Source of the DNA: Candidatus Gastranaerophilales bacterium
GTDB taxonomy: Bacteria > Cyanobacteriota > Vampirovibrionia > Gastranaerophilales > Gastranaerophilaceae
Length of the DNA: 64,000 bases
NCBI GenBank assembly: GCA_944327255.1
Contig: CALVHA010000005.1
Location: 1-64,000, forward strand
Direction of reading: 5' to 3'
Below are positions 8,784 through 16,807 of the stretch, one piece after another; within the stretch, counting starts at the first letter, position 1; each line of letters begins with the position of its first letter. The translations under genes and the position numbers were made by a program. Under the pieces are notes generated by a model that did not search any database, was not told the origin of the DNA, and worked only from the letters and a program-made list of their open reading frames with translations.

Positions 8784-10943
8784 TTAATGACAGCAAGAAC
8801 AAGCTCCGCAAGAGCAGCCAAGCGCTTCTTTAGCTTCATCCATTCTTACTTTTATACGTCCGTCAACTGCAATACCTTCACCTGTAGCTTCTGAAATTAA
8901 CAATGGGTTAATATCGAGCTCATCGATAAATTTGAAATCATTAACAAGTTGAGATAATCTCAATAAAGTCTCTTGAATTTGATCGATTTGAGCAGGTTTA
9001 GTACCTCTTGCACCTTCAAGTAATTTGTATGCTTTAACGGATTTAATCATATCCATAGCATCAACATCTGTTAAAGGTGCAATTCTGAATGTTACGTCTT
9101 TCATAACTTCAACGAATACACCACCTAAACCAAACATCATCATAGGACCATATTGAGGATCTGTTGCGATACCGCAAACCATTTCACGGTTACCTTTAAC
9201 CATTTCCTGAATAATTACGCCTTCAAGACCATCAAGCAATCCTTTTGCTTCAAGTCTTTCAAGTAATCCTTTATATTCTTTTCTCAATTGTTCTTCTGAT
9301 TTAATATTAACAACAACACCACCTACATCTGTTTTGTGTGAAGTTGTTTTTGAAGTCATTTTCATAACTACAGGGTAACCAATTGAATTACCAAGTTCAA
9401 CAACTTCTTCTTCGTTAGTTGCCAAACCGTATTTACAAGCTCTGATACCATATGCTTGAAGAACATCAATTGATTCAAGAGTTGTAAGTTGAGCACGACC
9501 TTCTGATAAAGACTTTTTGATAATGCTTTCAACTTTAGCTCTGTCAACATCATAGCAAGGAATTTTACCTTCAGGTCTTTCCATCCACAATCTTTGCTGA
9601 TTTAATCTGTTCAAACCGTCAGCAGCTTCTTCTGCATACATAAAGAATGGCATATTAACATCCATATCAGAAAGTTTTGTGAAGAATTCATTCTTAGTCA
9701 TAAATACACCGATAACAGGTTTTTGAGGATTTTTAGCTTTAATTTCCATCAAAGCTTGAGCAACATCAATATCTTTCAAGCCCAAGAATGGAAGATAGAT
9801 TGTAATAATCATATCAACATTTTCATCAGCAATAACTGTTTCTAATGTTTGCTTATAGTGTTCAATAGGTGCTGAAGCTATCATATCAATAGGGTTTTTA
9901 ACAGATGCCGCAGCCGGTAAAAAGCTTCTCAATTTTGCCTTAGTTTCATCTGAAATTTTAGCCATTTGCATACCATATTCACAAACGGCATCAGTTGCCA
10001 TAATCCCAGGACCGCCTGAGTTTGTAATAATTGCAACTCTGTCTCCCTTTGGAATAGGGCAGTTAGCAAATACCTTAGCTGTGGCAAAAAGATTTTTCAA
10101 AGAAAATTCTCTTATAACACCAGATTGGTGAAGCAAAGCTGCTGCAGCCTTATCAGCACCAGCTAAAGAACCTGTGTGAGAAGAAGCTGCGGAAGCACCT
10201 GCAGCGGAACGTCCTGATTTTAATGCTAAAATAGGTTTTTTCTTAGTAATTCTTGATGCCAATTTTCTGAAATTAGAAGGATTTTGAATTGATTCCATAT
10301 AAAGAAGAATCTGTTCAACATCTTCATCATTTTCCCAGTATTCAAGTGCTGTTTCAGCATTAACATCTGCCTGATTACCGATTGAAATAAATTGAGCAAA
10401 ACCAAGGTTTAAGTCTTTCAAAATATTCAAAATACCGCCGCCTAATGCTCCTGATTGAGAAACAAAACCAATATTTCCACGTTCAGGCAGAGATTCGGCA
10501 AAACATCCGTCCATTCTGATATCAGGGTGAGTATTTACAACACCTAAACAGTTAGGACCAACACATCTCATACCATATTCTTTTATTTTCTCAACAAGTT
10601 GTTTTTCAAGTTCAGCGCCTTCTGCTCCTGTTTCTTTAAAGCCAGCTGTAATAATACAAATACCTTTAATACCCTTTTCGTGGCATTGATCAATTGTAGA
10701 TAAAACAAATTTTGCATTAACTACAATAATAGCAAGATCAACTTCTCCAGGAACTTCAGTTATAGAAGTATAAGCCTGTAAACCTTGTATAATTCCGCCT
10801 TTAGGGTTAACAGGGTAAATTTTACCATTAAATTTGTATTCTTCCAATCTCTTCATAATATCAGAACCAATTGTGTGCTCTTTTGTAGAAGCACCAATAA
10901 CTGCAATTGATTTTGGTTTCATGATTTTGTCTAAAATGTTCAT
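8784..10943 (-). CDS. Acetate-CoA ligase, ADP-forming, fused alpha-beta subunits
   Basis: A 719-residue single-chain ADP-forming acyl-CoA synthetase (acetyl-CoA + ADP + Pi to acetate + ATP + CoA), a substrate-level phosphorylation step in fermenters. Domain order: CoA-binding Rossmann domain (V-I-G-A-S, about residue 15), two succinyl-CoA-ligase-like domains with S-H-T-G-S-L-A-G (phosphorylated His at about 256), then an ATP-grasp domain from about residue 480 (G-Y-P-V-V-M-K, and D-x-N-P-L near the end). Length and order match fused enzymes often called AcdAB. The tail ends with five Cys in a short stretch plus a terminal His, which is not part of the standard fold. It is the last gene of an operon with two small paralogs and a radical SAM protein, 21 bases after the previous gene, with ribosome site AAAGGA and a terminator behind it. 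Confidence 0.95.
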   Translation of the reverse strand: MNILDKIMKPKSIAVIGASTKEHTIGSDIMKRLEEYKFNGKIYPVNPKGGIIQGLQAYTSITEVPGEVDLAIIVVNAKFVLSTIDQCHEKGIKGICIITAGFKETGAEGAELEKQLVEKIKEYGMRCVGPNCLGVVNTHPDIRMDGCFAESLPERGNIGFVSQSGALGGGILNILKDLNLGFAQFISIGNQADVNAETALEYWENDEDVEQILLYMESIQNPSNFRKLASRITKKKPILALKSGRSAAGASAASSHTGSLAGADKAAAALLHQSGVIREFSLKNLFATAKVFANCPIPKGDRVAIITNSGGPGIMATDAVCEYGMQMAKISDETKAKLRSFLPAAASVKNPIDMIASAPIEHYKQTLETVIADENVDMIITIYLPFLGLKDIDVAQALMEIKAKNPQKPVIGVFMTKNEFFTKLSDMDVNMPFFMYAEEAADGLNRLNQQRLWMERPEGKIPCYDVDRAKVESIIKKSLSEGRAQLTTLESIDVLQAYGIRACKYGLATNEEEVVELGNSIGYPVVMKMTSKTTSHKTDVGGVVVNIKSEEQLRKEYKGLLERLEAKGLLDGLEGVIIQEMVKGNREMVCGIATDPQYGPMMMFGLGGVFVEVMKDVTFRIAPLTDVDAMDMIKSVKAYKLLEGARGTKPAQIDQIQETLLRLSQLVNDFKFIDELDINPLLISEATGEGIAVDGRIKVRMDEAKEALGCSCGACSCCH

Positions 10944-10964
10944 GACTTGTCCTTTCTTTTTTAG

Positions 10965-11405
10965 TTATATATCTTCCTCGTCCTGAAAAAAATTTACAAA
11001 TCTACTCATAATATTATCACAAAATTTAAAAAGTTTTTGTTTTAAAGTTAACTTTTGTACAGGTTTTTCACTAAAAACTTTACGTTTCTGTAATTGTTCT
11101 TTCTCAGCCTTTGCAATAGCACGTTTTGCGGCACTAACTACTGCATCCGGGCATAATACGGTCTTTATTGCGCCAAAAAAATGTTTATTTTCATCAGGCT
11201 TGCGGCCAGCCTGAGCTGAAATATAATACAGAGGTTCATCAAACAAACTGCCTTTTGAAATGTAAAGGTTGTATTTACTGTTTTTCACAATCCTCATCTT
11301 ATTAACCTGTTTAGCAATTTTTTGCATGGACTTTTTATTTTCTTTGCCGATTACAATCATTTTTCCGCTAAAAGCTGTATTATTATGAGTATTGTTTATA
11401 TACAT
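10965..11405 (-). CDS. Small hypothetical protein with F-S-G-K signature, paralog of its neighbour
   Basis: A 146-residue protein opening M-Y-I-N ... T-A-F-S-G-K (residues 1-15). It resembles the product of the gene just upstream (11425-11883): same length, same tag, a middle strand of type Y-x-I-x-A-Q followed by a Lys/Asp-rich turn, then an Ala-rich helix (V-x-A-A-K-x-A-I/V), and a hydrophobic-basic C-terminal helix. The two are probably an old tandem duplication. No signal peptide is visible. Position between the paralog and the acetyl-CoA synthetase suggests co-transcription. Function unknown. Confidence 0.8.
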   Translation of the reverse strand: MYINNTHNNTAFSGKMIVIGKENKKSMQKIAKQVNKMRIVKNSKYNLYISKGSLFDEPLYYISAQAGRKPDENKHFFGAIKTVLCPDAVVSAAKRAIAKAEKEQLQKRKVFSEKPVQKLTLKQKLFKFCDNIMSRFVNFFQDEEDI

Positions 11406-11424
11406 ATCTATCTTTCTAACTTAT

Positions 11425-11883
11425 TTAAACGTTATTCTTGCCGGTTATATATTCCGTTAATTTTTGAGCTATATATGCAAATAACCCCTTTTTTGGTTTA
11501 TTTACAGCTTGTTGAGCACAACTATTTTCATAAGCTCTAACAGCCACTTTAGCTGCTTCTACTATCAAATCAGATGCAGTATACTTATATAATCTGTAAT
11601 TATCATCCATATCAACTGCACCCGGAATCAGAACTTCATACTTTGGAGCATTCTTTTTACCGAAATCTTCAGGCTTTTGTGCAATAACCCAGACATCTTG
11701 CGTTTTATATTGTTGTTTTATCAACAAATCAAATGGTTTATCCTCTATTAATGCCTGCAGTTTATCATAAACTTTTCTTACGTTTCTTGCCGGATTATAA
11801 CCTAAATTTCCGGGTAATAGATTAATTTTTCCATTAAAATTAGGGTTTACGTTTTGTGCCATAGAGATGTTTTGTACTTGCAT
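11425..11883 (-). CDS. Small hypothetical protein with F-N-G-K signature, paralog of its neighbour
   Basis: A 152-residue protein with the tag M-Q-V-Q ... P-N-F-N-G-K (residues 1-19). The body holds V-W-V-I-A-Q-K-P, an Ala-rich helix S-D-L-I-V-E-A-A-K-V-A-V and a C-terminal amphipathic helix, matching the layout of the next gene (10965-11405), from which it is separated by 19 bases. It starts 15 bases after the radical SAM gene. The ribosome site is GAAAGGAAAA. Function unknown. The duplication and the shared N terminus are the informative features. Confidence 0.8.
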   Translation of the reverse strand: MQVQNISMAQNVNPNFNGKINLLPGNLGYNPARNVRKVYDKLQALIEDKPFDLLIKQQYKTQDVWVIAQKPEDFGKKNAPKYEVLIPGAVDMDDNYRLYKYTASDLIVEAAKVAVRAYENSCAQQAVNKPKKGLFAYIAQKLTEYITGKNNV

Positions 11884-11898
11884 ATTTTTCCTTTCAAA

Positions 11899-12540
11899 TT
11901 AGTAACCGTTTACAATCCACTCTCTCACCCTAAATTTTGCACCAAGTTCTGATGCAATTTGTTCACAAGCTTCAAGATTAAGACGTTTACCCTTATATCC
12001 GTCTACAACACTTGCGACAACAGAAATTCCCTCATCAACACAAGCTTTGATAAACTTTTTCATCTCATCATAAGCTTTTGGGAACTTAGGTAATGATAAT
12101 TCATTATACTCTTCTTCAGTAGGGGCATTAAGACTTACACTAAATTCATCCACTAATCCCTTTAATTCAGGAACAACATTTCTTTTATGAACAAAGTTAG
12201 CATGCCCATTTGTATTTACTCTGATTTTAGATTGAGGATAAAGCTCTTTGATATGTTTTGCAACAGCTTTGAGTGCTTCCAATTTAATCATTGGTTCACC
12301 GTAACCGCAAAAGATAATTTCAGGGTGAGCATCCTCAACAATTGAATGATGAAATTTGCAACAATTATCAAACTGGGAAAAAACTTCTTCAACAGGATAA
12401 TTTTCACTATCCAACCATAAAGTTTGACCGCAAACATCATCTTTGTCTTTTCTAAGGCAAAAAATACAATCATTTGTGCATCTGTTAGTTAAATTTATAT
12501 AAATTTTCCCGTCCAATAAATAAACTAAAGTATTTGCCAT
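11899..12540 (-). CDS. Radical SAM protein, TatD-associated type
   Basis: A 213-residue radical SAM protein. The cluster motif C-x3-C-x2-C is at residues 21-28 (C-T-N-D-C-I-F-C). F-C-G-Y-G-E-P binds S-adenosylmethionine, and N-T-N-G-H and S-V-S-L-N-A-P follow in order, as in the short family usually found beside TatD nucleases. No TatD gene is adjacent here. The start at 12540 (M-A-N-T-L) is preferred over an in-frame start 21 codons upstream because GAAAGG lies directly before it and the extra residues resemble nothing. It is the first gene of the operon leading to the acetyl-CoA synthetase. Substrate unknown. Confidence 0.9.
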   Translation of the reverse strand: MANTLVYLLDGKIYINLTNRCTNDCIFCLRKDKDDVCGQTLWLDSENYPVEEVFSQFDNCCKFHHSIVEDAHPEIIFCGYGEPMIKLEALKAVAKHIKELYPQSKIRVNTNGHANFVHKRNVVPELKGLVDEFSVSLNAPTEEEYNELSLPKFPKAYDEMKKFIKACVDEGISVVASVVDGYKGKRLNLEACEQIASELGAKFRVREWIVNGY

Positions 12541-12672
12541 GATTAGCCTTTCGTTATTAAAATTATTGCATGGGCAAAACTTTTTTACAAGCAAAAATTT
12601 CAATAATTATACATATTCAAGTTTAATTTATTATTATTAACCAGTTAATAATGATTGCTAAATTAAACAAAA

Positions 12673-12691
12673 AGGGATTATAAAAATCCCT
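12673..12691 (-). terminator. Second of two tandem terminators behind the flagellar genes
   Basis: A 7-bp stem AGGGATT/AATCCCT with a 5-base loop. On the minus strand it is followed by TTTTTG. It lies downstream of the hairpin at 12721-12748. Confidence 0.7.
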
Positions 12692-12720
12692 GAAAAATGG
12701 AGTTTAAATCGTTTCAAAAC

Positions 12721-12748
12721 AGGCTCGATAAATTAAATTTACCGAGCC
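12721..12748 (-). terminator. Hairpin after the flagellar hook/rod gene
   Basis: Stem GGCTCG/CGAGCC extended inside by TAAATT/AATTTA. On the minus strand it is followed by TGTTTT. Together with the hairpin at 12673 it ends the fliJ-fliK-hook transcript. Confidence 0.65.
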
Positions 12749-12771
12749 GTCATAATTTAATAAAATAAATT

Positions 12772-13608
12772 CTATGAACCAACCAGCCTTAATGCTTCTT
12801 CCAACAACTCTTTATTTGACGAAATTAACTTATTGGAAATTTCCATCTGTAATTTGGCCATCTGGAAATAAGAAATATTTGCTTTAAAATCAGCGTTAGA
12901 TAATTCTAACAACCCGGAACGGATTTCTCCATATCCCAATAAAGGTTTACCTGATTCTTCAGTCTCTACAAACTTTCCATCTTGAAATTCATATAATGCT
13001 GCAGCGTTATGAAAGTTGCGGGTAGTAATTCTATATAAAGGAACTACCCTCTTTCCGTTATCAGCTTTACCGTATATTGTACCATCGTTTTTTATTTCAT
13101 AGTCATCATATTTACCTAGATATTTTCCGTTATTAGGATCAATCCACATTTTAATATTTGTTGTAGGAATATCCAAAGAACCACCTTTTAATGCAGTTTC
13201 CTGATATAAATCCGCAGTTATGGATTTTGTACCCTGCATTATTTCACCTTTGTCATTAAGGATATATCCCTGAACTGTATTCCCGCTTTTATCACGGTAA
13301 ACACCTTCTCCGTCAAAGGTAAATTCGCCCAAACGAGTATATATACTTCTGCCATCTGCATCTTTTACGAGAAAGAAACCTTTCCCTTCAAGGAATAAGT
13401 TTTCAGTAGAAGTTCCGGGAGTAGATTTCCCCTGTCCTAGATTCTTTGCGTAATTTTCAGATATCGCCCCGCCAAGAAAAGTCTTAAAGTTAACTTCCTT
13501 TTGTCTGAACCCTGGAGTATATACATTTGTCATGTTATCAGCAATAACATCCATCCAGTTTTGGGTTGATTTCTGAGTATTTAAGGCTGTGGTATATGAA
13601 TCATTCAT
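12772..13608 (-). CDS. Flagellar hook-basal body protein of the FlgE/FlgF/FlgG family
   Basis: A 278-residue axial flagellar protein. The N-terminal family helix is present (M-A-D-N-M-T-N-type: I-A-D-N-M-T-N-V-Y-T-P-G-F at about residues 22-34). The central signature reads L-F-L-E-G-K-G-F-F-L-V, then Y-T-R-L-G-E-F. The C-terminal helix begins G-L-L-E-L-S-N-A-D and continues as a coiled segment. The length matches FlgF/FlgG (about 250-265) better than hook protein FlgE (over 400), but its place directly after fliK is where flgD-flgE usually lie, so the exact subtype is left open. The start overlaps the end of fliK by 8 bases with AAGGAGC in front, implying translational coupling. Confidence 0.85.
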   Translation of the reverse strand: MNDSYTTALNTQKSTQNWMDVIADNMTNVYTPGFRQKEVNFKTFLGGAISENYAKNLGQGKSTPGTSTENLFLEGKGFFLVKDADGRSIYTRLGEFTFDGEGVYRDKSGNTVQGYILNDKGEIMQGTKSITADLYQETALKGGSLDIPTTNIKMWIDPNNGKYLGKYDDYEIKNDGTIYGKADNGKRVVPLYRITTRNFHNAAALYEFQDGKFVETEESGKPLLGYGEIRSGLLELSNADFKANISYFQMAKLQMEISNKLISSNKELLEEALRLVGS

Positions 13609-14536
13609 TTCCGCGCTCCTTATTATTTCTTTGCTGTTGTTCTTCTCTTTCCTGACGGGATTTAGAATAGTTCAAATCCCCATATGAAATATTTTCTTCG
13701 TCAAAACGTTGTCTTAGGAAATCGATATTATTTCTGAGATAATTTTCAACTGCCTTATCTCCGGGAATAAAATTTGCATTAATTTTACCAGCTTTATCTA
13801 CCTGCAAGATAACCGAAACATCTCTATCAAAATCAATTCTGAACGGTTGATTTGTTTTGGAAGATTCCTTCAAAGCCTCTATCAATGCAGCCGAAGCTTT
13901 TGCGGTAGATTGAACCATTTTAACGTCTCCGTTTTGCAATGCTTTTTGAAATTCTGCAGCAACACTGTTCATAGACATATCTGTTTTTGACACAAGATCT
14001 GCAAAGAATTTTGCATCCGTATCAGACATTTTAATAGAAGTATAATCTACAGAAGGAGACATTCCATGAAGCTGACTTCTAGATGTTGCATTCATTGCAT
14101 TTATACCGTTAAAATTAAAAGTTCCACCGTTTGCGTTTAAGTATGCCTGAACCTGATCAGATAATGGAGAATAGGCATTTTGGTTCTGTTGATTTTGATT
14201 ATTTTGTTGATTTTGTCCGCTACCCTGCTGATTAGTTGTCGAAACTTCACCTTTCAGAGTTTGGGAACTGTCCTGTTCTTTTGCGACCTTTTCATTATGC
14301 TTATCTTCAGTCTTTTTATCTTCTTTTTTTTCGGTTTTCTTAGCATCTTCAACATTTTCTGAGGTTTCAACATCTTGAGTTTCTTCAACTTCATTTGTCT
14401 GCTCCGACTCTGAAGCCTTCATTTCTGATTCAAATGAAGTATTAGAAAAACGTTTTGCCTGAGTGGCAGAAGCAACTGAGGACATCTCATTGCTGGAAAA
14501 TATTGCTGTCTTTGCCGTTGTTGTATCTATATTCAT
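13601..14536 (-). CDS. fliK: Flagellar hook-length control protein FliK
   Basis: A 311-residue protein with the FliK plan: a long low-complexity N-terminal ruler region (acidic/Lys-rich at about 45-90, Gln/Asn-rich at about 105-127), and a compact C-terminal domain (about 225-290) of the type F-R-I-D-F ... V-I-L-Q-V-D-K-x-G-K-I-x-A-N-F, then a leucine-rich helix and a last strand. FliK measures hook length and switches the flagellar export gate from hook to filament substrates. Position between fliJ and a hook-family gene supports the call. A GGAGGTTGA ribosome site sits inside the end of fliJ, two bases away. The tail is Glu/Gln/Arg-rich. Confidence 0.8.
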   Translation of the reverse strand: MNIDTTTAKTAIFSSNEMSSVASATQAKRFSNTSFESEMKASESEQTNEVEETQDVETSENVEDAKKTEKKEDKKTEDKHNEKVAKEQDSSQTLKGEVSTTNQQGSGQNQQNNQNQQNQNAYSPLSDQVQAYLNANGGTFNFNGINAMNATSRSQLHGMSPSVDYTSIKMSDTDAKFFADLVSKTDMSMNSVAAEFQKALQNGDVKMVQSTAKASAALIEALKESSKTNQPFRIDFDRDVSVILQVDKAGKINANFIPGDKAVENYLRNNIDFLRQRFDEENISYGDLNYSKSRQEREEQQQRNNKERGNE

Positions 14537-14538
14537 TT

Positions 14539-15027
14539 TTAATCAACCTCCAGTTCTGCCAACTGTCTTAAAATTTCTTTTTCTTCCTCTTCTTGTCGTT
14601 CCTTGCTCTGCGCAAAATATCGAGTAACGCCAAGTTCAGAATACTGTTTAAGCTCTGCTTTTTTTTCTTCTTCGAGATATATCTCACGATTTTTCTCTTT
14701 ATGTTTTTCAAGAACTTTTACAGCCTGTTCAAGCTTTACAAGTTTTTGTTTTTCAATATCGAGTTGTCGTTGAGCTTCTACACGAATTTGTTCAAGTTGT
14801 TCAGCTTTCTCCCATAGATGAATCAGGTATTTGTCATATGTATCATACATCATAGGATCAGCCTTGCGCATATTTATCTGCGTAGCCTGAATCTCTTCGT
14901 TATTTTTTCTGATATTCTCTTCTGCAATAAAGACTGCCTGTTGGGCTTTTTGAACTACAAGTAATTGTTCTTCCTTCTTGCGGATTCTGAAATCAAGAAT
15001 CTTTTGTAATCTGTATCGAAAAGGCAT
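14539..15027 (-). CDS. fliJ: Flagellar export chaperone FliJ
   Basis: A 162-residue, almost entirely coiled-coil protein rich in Lys, Glu and Gln, opening M-P-F-R-Y-R-L-Q-K-I-L-D-F-R, the usual FliJ start (F-x-F-x-L-x-x-L-L-x-x-R). FliJ joins the FliI ATPase ring to the FlhA gate and escorts export chaperones. It is the first gene of a three-gene block with fliK and a hook/rod protein. Upstream flagellar genes (fliI, fliH and others) are not adjacent. The ribosome site is weak (AAGAAAGTG). Flagellum assembly needs some 25 further genes that are not in this window. Confidence 0.85.
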   Translation of the reverse strand: MPFRYRLQKILDFRIRKKEEQLLVVQKAQQAVFIAEENIRKNNEEIQATQINMRKADPMMYDTYDKYLIHLWEKAEQLEQIRVEAQRQLDIEKQKLVKLEQAVKVLEKHKEKNREIYLEEEKKAELKQYSELGVTRYFAQSKERQEEEEKEILRQLAELEVD

Positions 15028-15117
15028 TTTAGACTACACTTTCTTGCATATATTATGTGCGATATAAGCAAGATGATAAACATCTAAATGTATGATATAT
15101 TTAATGATATTTTTTTA

Positions 15118-15609
15118 TTAGTCAATAATATGAACCCCGCCTCCGGAACCAACCTGTTTATCTCGAATAGCCCAGCCCCTATTTCCGTAATAATCATGAT
15201 AATGCCCATAATCTGAGCCATAACTGTTTGACCCATAACTATAATAAGGATTAACAGGTGGAGTTAAACCTGTTGGAGTGCCGAAAAAACTTGAACGTAA
15301 ATTACTAAAAAAATTTCCTATTTTACTTGTAGAATTATCAGAAGTTACAACAGTTGTCGTACCAGGATAGTAAGAGCTTACTCTGTTGTAATAATTTGGA
15401 TATCTATTATAATTTCTCATCAGTCTCTGTTGCCTGCGAATTTCTCGCGGGGTTGGTCGATATGTGCGTCTTATCGGACTATAACTTCTTACGGGAGGAC
15501 GTCTGTAAAAATGATTCCTCATAGGTGTAGACGTTGTAACAAATCTTGTTGCGGCAAAAGTCGGAACAGAAAATATAAATAAAGCCAAAATTACAAAAAA
15601 TTTCTTCAT
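15118..15609 (-). CDS. Exported Arg/Tyr-rich hypothetical protein
   Basis: A 163-residue protein with a textbook signal peptide: Met-Lys-Lys-Phe, a hydrophobic core, and cleavage after T-F-A at about residue 19. The mature part is very basic near its start (Arg, Pro, Tyr and Asn rich), then Ser/Tyr/Gly rich, and ends in a Gly-rich segment. Such composition is usual in surface or cell-wall-interacting proteins; no domain is recognised. The start at 15609 is chosen because AGAGGAGT lies just before it and the signal peptide begins there; 21 further in-frame codons upstream are not needed. Function unknown. Confidence 0.75.
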   Translation of the reverse strand: MKKFFVILALFIFSVPTFAATRFVTTSTPMRNHFYRRPPVRSYSPIRRTYRPTPREIRRQQRLMRNYNRYPNYYNRVSSYYPGTTTVVTSDNSTSKIGNFFSNLRSSFFGTPTGLTPPVNPYYSYGSNSYGSDYGHYHDYYGNRGWAIRDKQVGSGGGVHIID

Positions 15610-15687
15610 ATCAAATATACTCCTCTGATTTATTTCAAAAGTGTACGCAGAAGATTTATTTTCCACATTCACCTATAGGGTAAGGAG

Positions 15688-15716
15688 TTGTATGTAAAAT
15701 ATTTTTGTCATATTAT
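15688..15716 (+). promoter_or_regulatory. Promoter of the glucokinase gene
   Basis: TTGTAT (15688-15693), 17-base spacer, TATTAT (15711-15716). The transcript start should fall near 15723, giving a leader of about 26 bases with AAGGGGAGA. Confidence 0.7.
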
Positions 15717-15748
15717 AAAGACAGAATAAGTTAAGGGGAGAATAAAAA

Positions 15749-16699
15749 ATGGTTAAAAACAGAATAGGTATAGATGTCGGCGGAACAAACGTAAAACTTG
15801 CACTCGTAAGCAGTGAAGGTAAAATTATATATTCAAATTCCATCCCGACACGTGCTGAAATGGGTTATGAATATACTGTTGATAATATCAAACAGGCAAT
15901 CAGAGATTTATTAAAAGAAACAAGTGTTAACCCTAAAGATATTGAAGGAATTGGTTTTGGGTTCCCAGGCCAGGTTGATTACAAATCAGGGATAGTAAGA
16001 CTTGCTCCGAATATTCCGGGTTGGGTTGATGTGCCTATTGCAAAGATGATTGAAGATGAATTTCATATTCCGACACGTGTAGATAATGACGTAAGGTGTG
16101 CGGCACTTGGAGAACTTAATTTTGGAGCTGGCAAAGGATGTGAAAACTTAGTTTGTATTACCGTTGGAACAGGTATCGGATCTGGCTTAATAGTCAACGG
16201 GAAACTTGTAAGAGGGGCTTCTAATGCCGCAGGCGAAATCGGACATATTAAACTTCAAATGCATGACGGACCGATTTGTGGTTGCGGTGATACTGGATGT
16301 TTAGAAGCATTTGCATCAGGCCCTGCTATTGTTGCGATGGCTGAAGACTATATTAAAGGTGGAAAATCTACAAAATTCAGAGAACTTGCAAATCCTGATA
16401 TTACTCCATATATTGTCTGTGAAGCGGCCAAAGCAGGAGATCCTGTTGCGAAAAGAATTTTCACAATTATGGGCGAATATATCGGCATAGGGCTTGCAAG
16501 CGTTGTTAACCTATTAAACCCTGAAAAGGTCATTATTGGTGGCGGAGTTGCTGCTGCTGGTGACTTTTTAATGGATCCATTAAAAGAAACATTAAAAAAA
16601 CGTGCAATGAAAATTGCAGGCGAAACTGTAGAAGTAGTTCCAGCACAACTTGGAAATACTGCAGGAGTTATCGGTGCAAGCTTATTGATTGAAAGCTAA
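15749..16699 (+). CDS. glk: Glucokinase, ROK family
   Basis: A 316-residue ROK sugar kinase, most like glucokinase (glucose + ATP to glucose-6-phosphate). Visible: phosphate-binding G-I-D-V-G-G-T-N-V-K (residues 7-16), D-N-D-V-R-C-A-A (about 112) with the catalytic Asp, G-T-G-I-G-S-G (about 140), the ROK zinc site G-H-I-K ... C-G-C-G-D-T-G-C-L-E-A (about 167-189), and I-I-G-G-G-V near 265. All expected residues are present and length is normal. The ribosome site is AAGGGGAGA, with its own promoter. It is the likely entry kinase for sugar fermentation; other ROK specificities cannot be excluded by eye. Confidence 0.92.
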   Translation: MVKNRIGIDVGGTNVKLALVSSEGKIIYSNSIPTRAEMGYEYTVDNIKQAIRDLLKETSVNPKDIEGIGFGFPGQVDYKSGIVRLAPNIPGWVDVPIAKMIEDEFHIPTRVDNDVRCAALGELNFGAGKGCENLVCITVGTGIGSGLIVNGKLVRGASNAAGEIGHIKLQMHDGPICGCGDTGCLEAFASGPAIVAMAEDYIKGGKSTKFRELANPDITPYIVCEAAKAGDPVAKRIFTIMGEYIGIGLASVVNLLNPEKVIIGGGVAAAGDFLMDPLKETLKKRAMKIAGETVEVVPAQLGNTAGVIGASLLIES

Positions 16700-16790
16700 A
16701 TTAAATAAATAAAATTTAAAAATTGGTAAGAGCTTAGTTAGTAAATAACAAAATTTTTTTTTACAAGTTTTATATTATTTATAGTTAACA

Positions 16791-16796
16791 TATAAT
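16791..16796 (+). promoter_or_regulatory. -10 box before the tyrosine-phosphatase-like gene
   Basis: TATAAT, 11 bases before the ATG at 16808, with no convincing -35 and no ribosome site. The predicted 5' leader is only about five bases. Confidence 0.5.
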
Positions 16797-16807
16797 AATA
16801 TTGAAAA

